64,000 nucleotides of DNA from Negativicutes bacterium (GTDB lineage: Bacteria > Bacillota > Negativicutes > Veillonellales > Veillonellaceae). The notes under the pieces are model-generated. The model had not been told where the DNA came from, searched no databases, and saw only the letters and a program-made list of their open reading frames with translations. Shown here in pieces: positions 35,233-45,210 of this stretch; the stretch's first letter is position 1; every line of letters starts with the position of its first letter. The DNA is taken from contig SAAC01000002.1 in assembly GCA_009929605.1 (NCBI GenBank), positions 26,920-90,919 on the forward strand, in the 5' to 3' direction. The translations under genes were made by a program, and so were the position numbers.

Positions 35233-37785
35233 CTATAATTGAGGTTTGATTTCTTCCATCAAGAAGGCTTCAATAACGTCACCTTCTTTGACATCGCGAT
35301 AACCTTCAAGGGAAATACCACATTCAAAGCTAGTTTTAACTTCTTTTACTTCATCTTTGAAACGACGTAAGGAATCTACTTTACCTTCAAATACTACAAT
35401 ACCATCGCGGATCAAACGTACTTCAGAGTCGTTAGTAATACGACCTTCTGTTACATAGGAACCAGCAACAATCGCTTTTGGTGTAGAAATGACTTGACGA
35501 ACTTCGGCACGGCCCACCACGACTTCTTTGAATTCTGGTGAAAGCATACCACGCATCGCAGATTCCACATCATTAATAGCATCATAGATAACACGGTACG
35601 TACGTAAGTCGACTTTTTCTTGTTCTGCTACGCGGCGTACATTCGCATCTGGACGAACGTTAAAGCCCATTACGATAGCATTGGAGGCAGAGGCCAACAT
35701 GATATCGGATTCGTTAATAGCACCAACCGCAGCATGAACGATAACGATGCGAACTTCATCATTTTTGATGGATTCCAAGGATTGACGTAATGCTTCTACA
35801 GAGCCTTGAACGTCAGCTTTGATAATGATGTTTAAATCTTTCAACTCGCCTTGTTGAATTTGGTTAAAGATATCATCCAATGTAATTTTATGGGAAGATT
35901 GTAATTCTTGAACCCGTTGTTTTGCAATACGTTTTTCAGCGATTGTACGTGCTTCATTATCTTCTACACTATCGATAATTTCACCCGCTTGAGGGACCTC
36001 AGAGAAACCTAAGATTTCTACTGGCATGGAAGGACGAGCTACTTTTACTTTTTCGCCACGTTCATTTGTCATAGCACGCACTTTACCGTAGCATGTACCA
36101 GCCAAAATAGTATCACCTACACGAAGGGAACCTTTTTGTACCAATACTGTACATACAGCACCACGACCTTTATCCAATTGTGCCTCGATAACGATACCTT
36201 GGGCACGACGATTAGGGTTAGCTTTTAATTCCATAACTTCTGCCACTAACAAGATATTTTCGAGCAAATCGTCAATGCCCATACGTTGTTTAGCAGATAC
36301 AGGAACCATGATTGTATCGCCACCCCATTCTTCTGGCATGATACCATGTTCAGACAGTTGTTGTTTTACATGGTCAGGGTTAGCACCAGGTTTATCCATT
36401 TTGTTGATGGCAACGATGATTGGTACACCAGCGGATTTAGCATGGTTGATGGCTTCAATCGTTTGAGGCATTACACCATCATCAGCGGCAACTACGAGAA
36501 CTGCAATATCAGTAGATTTCGCACCACGTAAACGCATAGCGGTAAACGCTTCATGGCCTGGAGTATCTAGGAATGTAATTTTATTATCATTGTAACGAAC
36601 TTGGTACGCACCGATATGTTGAGTAATACCACCGGCTTCAGATGCCGTTACATTAGTTTGACGGATAACGTCCAAAAGAGATGTTTTACCATGGTCAACG
36701 TGACCCATGATGGTAACAACTGGTGGACGAGGTTTCAATGTTTCTGGAGCATCTTCAATTTCTTGAATTTCTGTAGGATCTTCATCAGGTTCTACTTCTA
36801 CTACTTCTACACCAAAATCTTCAGCTACAACTGTAGCTGTATCAACATCAACTTCTTGGTTAATAGTAGCCATAACGCCTAATAGCATCAATTTTTTGAT
36901 GATTTCAGACACCTCACGGCCCATTTTTTCAGCCAAGTCCTTAACACTAAGAGGACCGCTTAATTCAATAACAGTAGCAATAGCAGATTCTGCTTTACGC
37001 TTTTCTTCCTCTTTATGTTGGATGTATTGTTCATTACGTTGTTTTACGCGATTTTTCTTTTTCTGCATTGATGTAGACAACAAGGATTGAGGACGGTTTT
37101 GGCTACCTTTTTTGTTTTTCTTGTTGCGACGCTCATCGTTGCGATTTGGTTGTTCGCTACGTGCAGATTGGTTATTGTTATGCGTATCATTTTGACGATT
37201 GTCCGCATTTCGGTTGTTGTTTGGACGATTATCGTTATTACGATTGTTATTAGAACGATTGTCATTGTTGCGATTGTCGTTATTACGAGTATCGTTTTGA
37301 CGTTGTTGTCCATTATTAGGGCGATTATTGCCTTGTTGGGTTTGTTGGTTCGGACGGTTTTGAGGCTTACCTTGGTTGTTACCATGAGCATTATTATTTT
37401 TATTGGTAGGCTCATTGATTTGAACATGACGGAAACCAGATTTTTGATTATATTGTTTGCCATGTTGTTTTTGTTCTTGTGGTTTGCCACCTTGTTTATG
37501 TTGCTCTTGTTTATGGCCATTAGAGCCATGTTGTTTTTCAGTATGTTGAGCTTTAGGAGCCTCTTTATGAACCGCCTCTGTTTTTGATGCTCCGCTTTGT
37601 TGTGGAACTGCTTTTTGTGTTTCACCTTTTCTAGACAATGCTTGTTTTACAATAGCATAGGCATTATCATCTACACTGTTTAGTGGAGTTTTTACTGGAA
37701 TATTATGTTGTTGCAAGATGGTGATGACTTGCTTATTATCTACGCCAAATTCTTTGGCTACTTCGTGTACGCGTTTTTTGGACAT
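35233..37785 (-). CDS. infB: Translation initiation factor IF-2
   Basis: An 850-residue IF-2. An N-terminal IF2N domain (about 1-52) is followed by a low-complexity linker (about 53-245) rich in Gln, then Asn and Arg in NNDNR-type repeats, a second IF2N domain (about 265-315), the G domain (about 350-520: [26 protein letters not shown]) and C-terminal domains that bind fMet-tRNA. The second domain starts [25 protein letters not shown] precedes the ATG. The linker is the only unusual part. Confidence 0.97.
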   Translation of the reverse strand: MSKKRVHEVAKEFGVDNKQVITILQQHNIPVKTPLNSVDDNAYAIVKQALSRKGETQKAVPQQSGASKTEAVHKEAPKAQHTEKQHGSNGHKQEQHKQGGKPQEQKQHGKQYNQKSGFRHVQINEPTNKNNNAHGNNQGKPQNRPNQQTQQGNNRPNNGQQRQNDTRNNDNRNNDNRSNNNRNNDNRPNNNRNADNRQNDTHNNNQSARSEQPNRNDERRNKKNKKGSQNRPQSLLSTSMQKKKNRVKQRNEQYIQHKEEEKRKAESAIATVIELSGPLSVKDLAEKMGREVSEIIKKLMLLGVMATINQEVDVDTATVVAEDFGVEVVEVEPDEDPTEIQEIEDAPETLKPRPPVVTIMGHVDHGKTSLLDVIRQTNVTASEAGGITQHIGAYQVRYNDNKITFLDTPGHEAFTAMRLRGAKSTDIAVLVVAADDGVMPQTIEAINHAKSAGVPIIVAINKMDKPGANPDHVKQQLSEHGIMPEEWGGDTIMVPVSAKQRMGIDDLLENILLVAEVMELKANPNRRAQGIVIEAQLDKGRGAVCTVLVQKGSLRVGDTILAGTCYGKVRAMTNERGEKVKVARPSMPVEILGFSEVPQAGEIIDSVEDNEARTIAEKRIAKQRVQELQSSHKITLDDIFNQIQQGELKDLNIIIKADVQGSVEALRQSLESIKNDEVRIVIVHAAVGAINESDIMLASASNAIVMGFNVRPDANVRRVAEQEKVDLRTYRVIYDAINDVESAMRGMLSPEFKEVVVGRAEVRQVISTPKAIVAGSYVTEGRITNDSEVRLIRDGIVVFEGKVDSLRRFKDEVKEVKTSFECGISLEGYRDVKEGDVIEAFLMEEIKPQL

Positions 37786-37802
37786 CTACATTCCCCCTTA
37801 TC

Positions 37803-38111
37803 TTAGTCTTCTATGGTAAGTTCTCTTTGCATAGCTCTTGCGAAACCATCATCTTCTACGGCTACAACGACACGCATTTCTTTACCGATGGCTTGTCCTA
37901 ATTGCTCTTTAGTTAAGACTTGAATTACAGGCACGCCACACGCTGTAGTGAGTTCCTTATATTTCTTTTCATTATTGCTAGCAGTATCTATTGCGAGAAA
38001 TACCAGCTTGGCATCACGCTTTTTAATTGATTTTTCAACGATAAAATCACCAGATGTAAGTTTGCCAGCTCGTTGAGCAAGACCTAAGAGATTAATTATT
38101 TTATGATTCAT
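37803..38111 (-). CDS. ylxQ: L7Ae-family ribosomal protein YlxQ
   Basis: A 102-residue L7Ae/L30e-fold protein (INLLGLAQRAGKLTSGDFIVEKSI), which likely binds RNA kink-turns. It overlaps the ylxR end by 11 bases in the nusA-infB operon. Confidence 0.9.
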   Translation of the reverse strand: MNHKIINLLGLAQRAGKLTSGDFIVEKSIKKRDAKLVFLAIDTASNNEKKYKELTTACGVPVIQVLTKEQLGQAIGKEMRVVVAVEDDGFARAMQRELTIED

Positions 38112-38370
38112 TTGTCAAATCCGTTCGTAATGCTTCATAAATGTCTTTAGACACTTGATGTTTTAACGATCGTTCAAGTTTCTTTGCCTTGTAGGCTTTT
38201 TCAAAGCAATCCAAGGAGGGACACATATACGCACCGCGTCCAGGCGCTTTGCCGGTACGGTCGATACTAATCTCACCTTCTGGGCTCATAGCAACACGAA
38301 TTAACTCGCGTTTGCTCTTTGCCTCACCACAGCCTACACAAGTGCGCATAGGTTGAGATTTTTGCTTCAT
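38101..38370 (-). CDS. ylxR: YlxR family protein (RnpM)
   Basis: An 89-residue DUF448 protein with PMRTCVGCGEAKSKRELIRVA and GKAPGRGAYMCPS. YlxR of Bacillus subtilis binds RNase P RNA and modulates its activity. Its ATG overlaps the nusA stop (TAATG). Confidence 0.93.
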   Translation of the reverse strand: MKQKSQPMRTCVGCGEAKSKRELIRVAMSPEGEISIDRTGKAPGRGAYMCPSLDCFEKAYKAKKLERSLKHQVSKDIYEALRTDLTNES

Positions 38371-39446
38371 TATGCTTCACCTGCACCACTTGCATATGGT
38401 TCAAATGGTTCTTCTTGTGCTTGTGTTTCAGATTTAATATCAATCTTCCAGTTTGTCAATTTAGCAGCAAGGCGGGCATTTTGACCGGCTTTACCGATGG
38501 CTAGTGAAAGTTGATAATCAGGAACTACCACACGAGAGGCTTTTTCTTCTTCGTTTACATCAACGGAAACGACTTTTGCTGGACTAAGAGAGTTGGCAAT
38601 GTAAATAGCAGGATCTTCATTCCATTTCACAATGTCAATTTTTTCATCATGTAATTCGTCCACAATATGTTGAACACGTTGACCTTTTGGGCCTACACAA
38701 GCGCCTACTGGATCAATGTTTTCATCACGAGAGTATACAGCAATTTTAGAACGCATACCTGGCTCACGAGCTACAGATTTTAATTCTACAACGCCTTCAA
38801 ATATTTCAGGTACTTCTAGTTCAAACAAACGTTTTAACAAACCAGGATGTGTACGAGAAATCATAATTTGAGGGCCTTTCGTAGTTTTCTTAACTTCTAC
38901 GATATAACATTTTATGCGATCCCCTTCACGATATGTCTCTGTAGCAATCTGTTCTGTAGGAGGTAAAATTGCTTCTGTTTTACCAAGATTGATATATACA
39001 TTCTTACCTTCTACACGTTCGATGATACCAGTAATAATATCGCCTTCACGGCTGAAGTACTCTTCAAAAACTACACTGCGTTCCGCTTCTTTCAAACGTT
39101 GAATCAACATTTGTTTCGCTGTATGCGCAGCACTGCGACCAAAGTTCGCTGGTGTTACATTCATTTCTACTACATCGCCAATTTCAAAACGAGGAGATTG
39201 TTGACGAGCATCCTCTAAACTAATTTGTGTTTCTGGTGTTTCTACAGCCTCAACGACTTCCTTTTTAGCCATTACTTTATATTCACCAGTTTCACGATTT
39301 AGCTCAACATAAGCATCTGGATTAGAGCTAGGCTCTTTGCGATAGGCTTGTAATAAAGCAGCTTCTAAAGATTCAAAAATGACCTCAGGGGCAAAACCTT
39401 TAGTTTTGGTTAAGACCATAACCGCTTGAATTAATTCTTGACTCAC
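38370..39446 (-). CDS. nusA: Transcription termination/antitermination factor NusA
   Basis: A 358-residue NusA: N-terminal RNA-polymerase-binding domain (about 1-125), S1 domain (about 132-200), and KH1-KH2 (about 225-345, DPVGACVGPKGQRVQHIVDEL and LAIGKAGQNARLAAKL). It lacks the acidic C-terminal repeats of enterobacteria, as usual for Firmicutes. GTG start with GGAGG 7 bases upstream. Confidence 0.96.
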   Translation of the reverse strand: MSQELIQAVMVLTKTKGFAPEVIFESLEAALLQAYRKEPSSNPDAYVELNRETGEYKVMAKKEVVEAVETPETQISLEDARQQSPRFEIGDVVEMNVTPANFGRSAAHTAKQMLIQRLKEAERSVVFEEYFSREGDIITGIIERVEGKNVYINLGKTEAILPPTEQIATETYREGDRIKCYIVEVKKTTKGPQIMISRTHPGLLKRLFELEVPEIFEGVVELKSVAREPGMRSKIAVYSRDENIDPVGACVGPKGQRVQHIVDELHDEKIDIVKWNEDPAIYIANSLSPAKVVSVDVNEEEKASRVVVPDYQLSLAIGKAGQNARLAAKLTNWKIDIKSETQAQEEPFEPYASGAGEA

Positions 39447-39470
39447 TTAGTATTCCTCCATTAACGTTGC

Positions 39471-39929
39471 TTAAAAATCAAGATGTAATCTAATTTGTGC
39501 AATTGTGGAACGTTCAAAAGTTACAACTTCATCATTGATCAAAATATCAACAGTGTCATCCGTGAAACCTTGTAATGCTCCTGTATATTGTTTACTACCA
39601 TGTACTGGTTTGAAACATTGAATATCTACGTCACGGCCATTGTAACGGATAAAGTCCTTATCTTTTTTTAGAGCTCTATCCAAACCTGGAGAAGATACTT
39701 CTAACAAATAATTGTCCGAAATAGGATCTTTTTCATCTAGCTTTGAACTTAATTGCTCACTTACTAGTTGGCAATCATCCAAATCAATCCCACCTAGTTT
39801 ATCCAAATATACACGTAAATACCAATCGCGTTCACGTACATATTCTACATCAACCAGTTCCATTTCTGTTCCGGCTATAATACCTTCAACAACAGAGGAT
39901 ACAAACTCCTCTACAGCCTCTCTTTTCAT
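39471..39929 (-). CDS. rimP: Ribosome maturation factor RimP
   Basis: A 152-residue RimP (MELVDVEYVRERDWYLRVYLDK, LEVSSPGLDRALK). It assists 30S assembly. First gene of the nusA-infB operon. The ATG at 39929 is chosen because AAGGAGG lies 8 bases before it; upstream ATG and GTG codons would overlap that site. Confidence 0.95.
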   Translation of the reverse strand: MKREAVEEFVSSVVEGIIAGTEMELVDVEYVRERDWYLRVYLDKLGGIDLDDCQLVSEQLSSKLDEKDPISDNYLLEVSSPGLDRALKKDKDFIRYNGRDVDIQCFKPVHGSKQYTGALQGFTDDTVDILINDEVVTFERSTIAQIRLHLDF

Positions 39930-39977
39930 AGCCATCACCTCCTTGATGTCTTACACGTTCCCTATATCATAAATGAA

Positions 39978-39999
39978 AGAGTGGACAAAAGCCCACTCT
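39978..39999 (-). terminator. Hairpin between the upstream unknown gene and rimP
   Basis: Arms AGAGTGG/CCACTCT (39978-39984 and 39993-39999), followed on the minus strand by TTTCATTT. It could end the upstream transcript or act as an attenuator in a rimP operon leader; NusA is known to act at such hairpins. Confidence 0.6.
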
Positions 40000-40058
40000 C
40001 CATAAAGATTTATATAAAAGTCATATATAGTATAGCATACTATATGAGAATATACAAA

Positions 40059-40718
40059 TTAAATGCGTGTTTCTAAGTCTTCCAAAATATGTGGCACATG
40101 TTTTAGCAATACCGCTTCCAATTCTGGGATTGTTTTTGCATCTAAATAATGATCTATCTCTGGGTGATTTTTATGTCGTAGTTCAGCAAAGAATTCATCA
40201 CGCAGTACATTAAAGAATACAATTAATCCCGTTCTTTCACCTTTTTTACGGTATTCTGCAATGATGTATGACCCATTAATCATGCGTATACCATGATGAG
40301 GGTCAATGTCTAATGTAAAGTTACCAATTACTGGTGGTAATGCCTCAGCATAATTCCACTCAGTAAGACCTTTTACCTTATAAGCATGAGAGAAATTTTG
40401 CTGAGGATCAATGAGCATCTTTGTTAATTCTTGAACACAGCGTGCTTGTAGACCTTCCCAAAACTTGTCTGCCTCTACAGCGATGAAACTAATATCTACA
40501 AATTCAAAAAGTGGCATATTTATATGAACGGTATAATCCTCTACTTCTTTATCGTAAAGAGCCTCCCATCGCCACCCCAAATCATTTTCATAATGAAATA
40601 GCAAATATTCTTTGTCTTTATTTTGTAAGGTTTTATCAATGTGCAGGTTAAAATTGCCAATCCTTTTCGGCATCCAGCTATAATCTAAATCCTTACAAGC
40701 TTCAATAATCTTGTCCAT
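40059..40718 (-). CDS. Unknown protein with two tandem homologous domains
   Basis: A 219-residue soluble protein with no family I recognise. It has an internal duplication: residues about 17-102 (KRIGNFNLHID..YLLFHYEN..) align with about 126-212 (PVIGNFTLDID..YIIAEYRKK..), each ending in a helix before a Leu-rich end (VQELTKMLI, ELEAVLLKH). The first copy adds WRWEALYD and acidic residues. It overlaps the lytic transglycosylase gene by 17 bases, so a linked role is possible. No signal peptide or metal motif is seen. Confidence 0.75.
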   Translation of the reverse strand: MDKIIEACKDLDYSWMPKRIGNFNLHIDKTLQNKDKEYLLFHYENDLGWRWEALYDKEVEDYTVHINMPLFEFVDISFIAVEADKFWEGLQARCVQELTKMLIDPQQNFSHAYKVKGLTEWNYAEALPPVIGNFTLDIDPHHGIRMINGSYIIAEYRKKGERTGLIVFFNVLRDEFFAELRHKNHPEIDHYLDAKTIPELEAVLLKHVPHILEDLETRI

Positions 40719-41265
40719 ATAATTCTTCGTATCTTTCTTGATATTTCAACACATTACGAACATACAATCGAGTTTCTGGGAATGGAATTGCATCAATGTC
40801 ATTAAAATTTTTATCCCATTGATACTCTTCCATCCATGACTCCACATGGCCTCGGCCAGCATTATAAGCGGCTAATGCGAGAACTTCATTATGATTGAAT
40901 TCCTCCATTAAATAACCTAAGTACCAAGTACCTAACTGAATATTAGTAGCTGGAGCCTTAATATCTGTATCAGTCATTTTAGGCTGATTCATTTGTTCCG
41001 CAATCCAATGCGCCGTTTCAGGCATCAATTGCATTAAACCTAATGCACCTCGATCTGATTCAGCAGATTCTTTGTATTTACTCTCCGCTAGGATAACACC
41101 AGCTACAAGAGAAGCTGGTATTTTATTGGTATTAGCCACTGCTTCTATAGTAGCGCGATGCTCAAAGGGATACGCGTAATGTTTTGCTATATATGGTTCC
41201 CCATAAGTAAAATAATAGGTCCCCAATATAATCATCGCCCACGCTGTGAGGGTTGTGGTTTTCAT
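40702..41265 (-). CDS. Lytic transglycosylase, SLT domain
   Basis: A 187-residue exported enzyme with an N-terminal membrane anchor or signal (about 5-24) and a Slt70-type catalytic domain. The catalytic Glu is in GVILAESKYKESAESDRGALGLMQLMP, and LGTWYLGYLMEEF and ALAAYNAGRG are family motifs. It cleaves peptidoglycan glycan strands. The ATG at 41265 has GGAG 9 bases upstream. Confidence 0.92.
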   Translation of the reverse strand: MKTTTLTAWAMIILGTYYFTYGEPYIAKHYAYPFEHRATIEAVANTNKIPASLVAGVILAESKYKESAESDRGALGLMQLMPETAHWIAEQMNQPKMTDTDIKAPATNIQLGTWYLGYLMEEFNHNEVLALAAYNAGRGHVESWMEEYQWDKNFNDIDAIPFPETRLYVRNVLKYQERYEELYGQDY

Positions 41266-41359
41266 AAACGATTGCTCCAATTTAGATAGTATATGTATAT
41301 AATCGAATTACTACTATACGTTAAACATGTAATCCATGTTGTGCATAGAGCAATATGAA

Positions 41360-41959
41360 TTAAAGGTTTACCTTCAATCTAGTATATGCACTCTGCAATT
41401 GATTGTACAACTCTTGCTCGGTTCCATTATTATCAATGACCACGGTAGCATATGCACGTTTCTCATCTAATGAGATTTGGCTGTGAATGCGAGCTAATGC
41501 ATCCTCTCTAGAATAGTTATTACGATGCATTAAACGATTAATCTGTGTATCTTTCGTCACATAAATAACCCATAAAGCATCCATCATAGTATGCCAAGAG
41601 CCTTCAATCATGAGAGGAATATCATACATGACTAATGCCTCGCCATTCTGTTCATACTGACACGTTAGTTCCATAATTCGCGCCCTAATATAACCCGTGA
41701 GGATTTCATTGAGTTTTAGGCGCTCATTGTCATTGTGAAAGACTATTTGCCCCAAGGTTTCACGATGTAATGTACCATCTGTATGTAACACAGTGTCACC
41801 GAAATGCTTCACAATAGCCTGCAAGCCTGGTGTATTCGGTTCTACTACCTCACGAGCTACCATATCAGCATCGATACAAGGTATATGTTGTTGTTTCAGC
41901 CAAGCTACAGCTGTACTTTTACCAGACGCTATACCGCCAGTAATACCTAATTTAAACAT
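41360..41959 (-). CDS. coaE: Dephospho-CoA kinase
   Basis: A 199-residue P-loop kinase (GITGGIASGKSTAVAWL, ADMVAREV, YDIPLMIEG), which makes coenzyme A from dephospho-CoA. It lies 9 bases after polA; polA-coaE-transglycosylase is a usual Firmicutes order (without mutM here). Confidence 0.96.
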   Translation of the reverse strand: MFKLGITGGIASGKSTAVAWLKQQHIPCIDADMVAREVVEPNTPGLQAIVKHFGDTVLHTDGTLHRETLGQIVFHNDNERLKLNEILTGYIRARIMELTCQYEQNGEALVMYDIPLMIEGSWHTMMDALWVIYVTKDTQINRLMHRNNYSREDALARIHSQISLDEKRAYATVVIDNNGTEQELYNQLQSAYTRLKVNL

Positions 41960-41968
41960 AAAAATCCT

Positions 41969-44605
41969 TTATTTTACTAAGGCCCAATTTTCTGCACTAT
42001 GTACATCTACAATCAATGGTACTTGCAATGAAACAACTTCTTCCATCGTTGTTTTCAAAAGTTCCATAATTTGTGTTTCTTCACTCGCTACGGCTTCGAT
42101 AACAAGTTCATCATGCACCTGTAGCAATAAACGAGATGTAAATTTACCTGCTTCTAATTTTTGTTCTACTTTATTCATGGCAAGCTTGATGATATCCGCG
42201 GCAGAACCTTGAATTGGCGTATTCATAGCCGTGCGTTCAGCAAAGGAACGACGATTAAAGTTACGACTGTTAATATCTGGCAGCTCACGAATACGTCCAA
42301 ACATAGTGCGAACCTTACCAGTTTCATGCGCCTCTTGTACCATGGCATCCATGTAGGCTTTTACCTTTGGATAACGGCTAAAATAGAGATTAATGTAATT
42401 TTTTGCATCTGCTCTCGTAATGCCTAAATCGCGAGACAATCCAAAGTCACTGATACCGTAGATGATACCGAAGTTAATAGCTTTTGCATGAGAACGTTCT
42501 TCACTCGTTACGTCGTCTTGCGCTTTACCTAGCACCTCAGCAGCGGTAAATCTATGAATATCTTGACCTTCTTGGAAGGCTTTCACCAACGCCTCGTCAC
42601 CGGATAGATGTGCTAAAATACGCAATTCGATTTGAGAGTAATCGGCACTTACCAAAGAGTCGAAACCTTCGCCTGGATAGAATAGTGCGCGAATTTCACG
42701 ACCTTTTTCAGTGCGAACAGGAATATTTTGTAAATTCGGTTCCGAACTGCTCAAACGTCCTGTGGCGGTTACCATTTGGTTAAATGTGGTATGAATGCGT
42801 TTTGTTGTGGCATTAATTAAAACCGCCAAACCTTCTAAATACGTAGATACCAGCTTAGCAATCGTGCGGTAGGACAAAATTTTCTCTATAATAGGGCTTT
42901 CATTGCGGAGCATATCTAGTACTTCTGCATCCGTAGAGTAACCAGTTTTCGTTTTCTTGATAACCGGTAAATTCATTTTTTCGAATAAAATGACGCCCAA
43001 TTGTTTTGGAGAATTAATATTAAATGTTTCACCTGCTAATTCATAGATATCAGCTTGTACTTCAGCGAGTTCCGCTTTGAATCGAGTTGTGGTATATTGC
43101 AATTTTTCAGTATCAATGTAAATACCATGTTTCTCCATCACCAATAATGTATGAATCAATGGTAATTCAATTGTTTGATACAAGGATCCTAATTGGTTTT
43201 CCTCTATAGCAGCCAATGTATTAGGGTACATAGCGTATAATGCTTGAGCCATGGAAATGTATTCTTGTTCATTACCGGCTGGACTAATCATAGGTACTTC
43301 AAAACGTTCACAGAGATACACATACCCATAATTTGTGCGCGTAGGATCTAGCAAATAGGCCATCAAGGACACATCGTATACGCGAGGCGCCTCATCATCA
43401 CCGAGGATAGCGATATCTGCTGGTGCAGATTGACCAAACACCTCTAATAATTCCTTAGCCTGTGTGGTTATGACATGTTTAGCCTGTTGCAATGTGACTA
43501 GTACTTGTGAAAGTCCCGCCTCATCAGTTCCAGATACGTGCACCACATCAGTGCCATTATATAAATATGCATCTTTGATAGTTCTAAATGGCGCCTTACC
43601 ATCCAATAACACATGAATGGCTACATCCTTATCTGCATAATAATCGGCTGTTAAGGCACTAGCATCTAATGTATCCACTACAACAGGTTCTGTAGCCATT
43701 CCAAATAGGGAATCTTGACCACCTAAGTCAACCTCATCCTCACCCATGGCTTGCATAATACGCGGCGTTAATTTAGTAAAACCTAATTTCTCAAACACTG
43801 GTTTTACTTCAGAGCCGTGGAACTGTTGTATAAATTGTTCTAGCTTATAATCCAATTCCATATCTGTTTTTATGGTAGCCAATTCACGAGATAGGAATGC
43901 TAATTCTTTATTTTCTGCTAATCGTTCTTTTAACTTCTTACCAGAAATATCCTCCATATGCTCGTATACGGATTCCAAATCACCATATTCGGTAATCAAT
44001 TTAAGGGCTGTTTTTTCACCTACACCTGGTACACCAGGAATATTATCAGAAGAATCCCCCATAAGGGCTTTCATTTGGATGATCTTATCTGGGCCATAGC
44101 CATAGAGTTCCTCCATGTTCTCTACTGTTATCTCTAACATGTCAGAGATACCCTTTTTTGTAAGGAATACAGAACTATGTTTATCAACTAGTTGTAGATT
44201 ATCTCTATCACCAGTAATAATAGCAATAGTCAGCTCATCAGAGCCAAATTGTTTGCTCAATGAACCAAGGATATCATCACCTTCAAAACCCTCTTGTTCT
44301 ATTACGCATATGCCTAATGATTTTAATACGTCTTGAATTAGGCTAAATTGAGGGCGCAAATCCTCTGGCGCATCAGGACGGTTACCTTTATATTCGCTAT
44401 ACATTTCCGTACGGAATGTTTGACGACCTTTATCAAAGGCTACCGCTATATAATCTGGATTAATTTCTTCATATAATTTGATGAGCATCGTCAAGAATCC
44501 GTACACTGCATTTGTAGGAACACCTAACGCAGTTTTAAGCGGTGGTAGTGCAAAAAACGCACGGAATAATAAACTACTGCCATCTATAATCATTAATTTT
44601 TTCAT
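41969..44605 (-). CDS. polA: DNA polymerase I
   Basis: An 878-residue Pol I. The 5' nuclease domain (about 1-290) has MIIDGSSLLFRAFFA and GDSSDNIPGVPGVGEKTA. The middle exonuclease-like region (about 300-470) lacks the DxE motif of the proofreading site, as in Bacillus-type enzymes, so it is probably inactive. The polymerase domain (about 480-878) has SADYSQIELRILAH, RSHAKAINFGIIYG and QVHDELVIEA. The ATG at 44605 follows GAGGTG by 6 bases. Confidence 0.96.
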   Translation of the reverse strand: MKKLMIIDGSSLLFRAFFALPPLKTALGVPTNAVYGFLTMLIKLYEEINPDYIAVAFDKGRQTFRTEMYSEYKGNRPDAPEDLRPQFSLIQDVLKSLGICVIEQEGFEGDDILGSLSKQFGSDELTIAIITGDRDNLQLVDKHSSVFLTKKGISDMLEITVENMEELYGYGPDKIIQMKALMGDSSDNIPGVPGVGEKTALKLITEYGDLESVYEHMEDISGKKLKERLAENKELAFLSRELATIKTDMELDYKLEQFIQQFHGSEVKPVFEKLGFTKLTPRIMQAMGEDEVDLGGQDSLFGMATEPVVVDTLDASALTADYYADKDVAIHVLLDGKAPFRTIKDAYLYNGTDVVHVSGTDEAGLSQVLVTLQQAKHVITTQAKELLEVFGQSAPADIAILGDDEAPRVYDVSLMAYLLDPTRTNYGYVYLCERFEVPMISPAGNEQEYISMAQALYAMYPNTLAAIEENQLGSLYQTIELPLIHTLLVMEKHGIYIDTEKLQYTTTRFKAELAEVQADIYELAGETFNINSPKQLGVILFEKMNLPVIKKTKTGYSTDAEVLDMLRNESPIIEKILSYRTIAKLVSTYLEGLAVLINATTKRIHTTFNQMVTATGRLSSSEPNLQNIPVRTEKGREIRALFYPGEGFDSLVSADYSQIELRILAHLSGDEALVKAFQEGQDIHRFTAAEVLGKAQDDVTSEERSHAKAINFGIIYGISDFGLSRDLGITRADAKNYINLYFSRYPKVKAYMDAMVQEAHETGKVRTMFGRIRELPDINSRNFNRRSFAERTAMNTPIQGSAADIIKLAMNKVEQKLEAGKFTSRLLLQVHDELVIEAVASEETQIMELLKTTMEEVVSLQVPLIVDVHSAENWALVK

Positions 44606-44632
44606 AGTACACCTCGCATATCTGTAAACCTT

Positions 44633-44638
44633 ATTATA
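44633..44638 (-). promoter_or_regulatory. polA extended -10 promoter
   Basis: TGGTATAAT on the minus strand: TATAAT at 44638-44633 with TG one base upstream (extended -10). No clear -35 box. Confidence 0.5.
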
Positions 44639-44732
44639 CCATAGAATGCCTATATTCATGTGACAGTTCATCTAGAATCATGTATAATTAGATAGGTTAT
44701 ATAAAATACTTTTACAGACCTAGTAAAAGTTC

Positions 44733-44761
44733 TTGCAAAACCTAGTCCACTGTGATATAAT
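44733..44761 (+). promoter_or_regulatory. rpsT promoter
   Basis: TTGCAA (44733-44738), 17-base spacer, TATAAT (44756-44761). The leader to the TTG start is about 35 bases. Confidence 0.8.
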
Positions 44762-44802
44762 CATTCAGGTATAGTAATAAGTTACATAAGGAGGTGACTC
44801 AA

Positions 44803-45063
44803 TTGCCAAATATTAAATCCAGTATCAGAAGCGTAAAAACCGATGCAGAACGTCGTGCGAAGAACTCCGCTGTGAAATCTCAAATCCGTACAGCATCTCG
44901 CAAAACTGTAGAAGCTGTTCAAGCAGGCGCAGTAGAAGAAGCAAAACAAGCACTTGTTAATGCTACTAGCGTAATTGATAAAGCAGCCTCCAAAGGTATT
45001 CTTCATAAAAACACTGCAGCTCGTAAAAAATCCAATCTTGCAGCTAAAGTTAACGCTTTATAA
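44803..45063 (+). CDS. rpsT: 30S ribosomal protein S20
   Basis: An 86-residue S20 starting MPNIKSSIRSVKT when translated from TTG 44803; AAGGAGGTG lies 6 bases upstream. A GTG nine bases earlier overlaps that site and would not give the conserved start. S20 genes often use a rare start codon; in E. coli a UUG start takes part in autoregulation. Monocistronic, with its own promoter and terminator, and one of only two plus-strand genes. Confidence 0.97.
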   Translation: MPNIKSSIRSVKTDAERRAKNSAVKSQIRTASRKTVEAVQAGAVEEAKQALVNATSVIDKAASKGILHKNTAARKKSNLAAKVNAL

Positions 45064-45081
45064 GAATAGCGCATAAAATAT

Positions 45082-45113
45082 AAGACCTCGTCCGGCGGAT
45101 GCGGTCTTTTTTT
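45082..45113 (+). terminator. rpsT terminator
   Basis: Stem with AAGACC/GGTCTT outer arms and CGTCC/GGATG inner arms around GGC, then T7. Confidence 0.9.
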
Positions 45114-45147
45114 ATACCCTAAATTACAATATATGACTTCCCATATA

Positions 45148-45206
45148 GAAAGCACCATACATGCACACGCCCTACTTAGAGTACGTTGTATATGTATGGT
45201 GCTTTC
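45148..45206. repeat. 15-bp inverted repeat between rpsT and deoB
   Basis: Perfect arms GAAAGCACCATACAT (45148-45162) and ATGTATGGTGCTTTC (45192-45206) with a 29-base loop, placed in the convergent space after deoB. It probably serves as a deoB transcript end, though the loop is long and no T run follows. Confidence 0.7.
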
Positions 45207-45210
45207 ACGT

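Noticed and set aside
37044..37625. Long ORFs in other frames of infB (also on the plus strand at 37087-37587)
   Set aside because: They come from the low-complexity Asn/Arg/Gln linker of IF-2 and show only biased shadow composition.
41969..44605. polA with lost proofreading as a pseudogene sign
   Set aside because: Loss of the 3'-5' site is normal in many Firmicutes Pol I enzymes and the other domains are intact.
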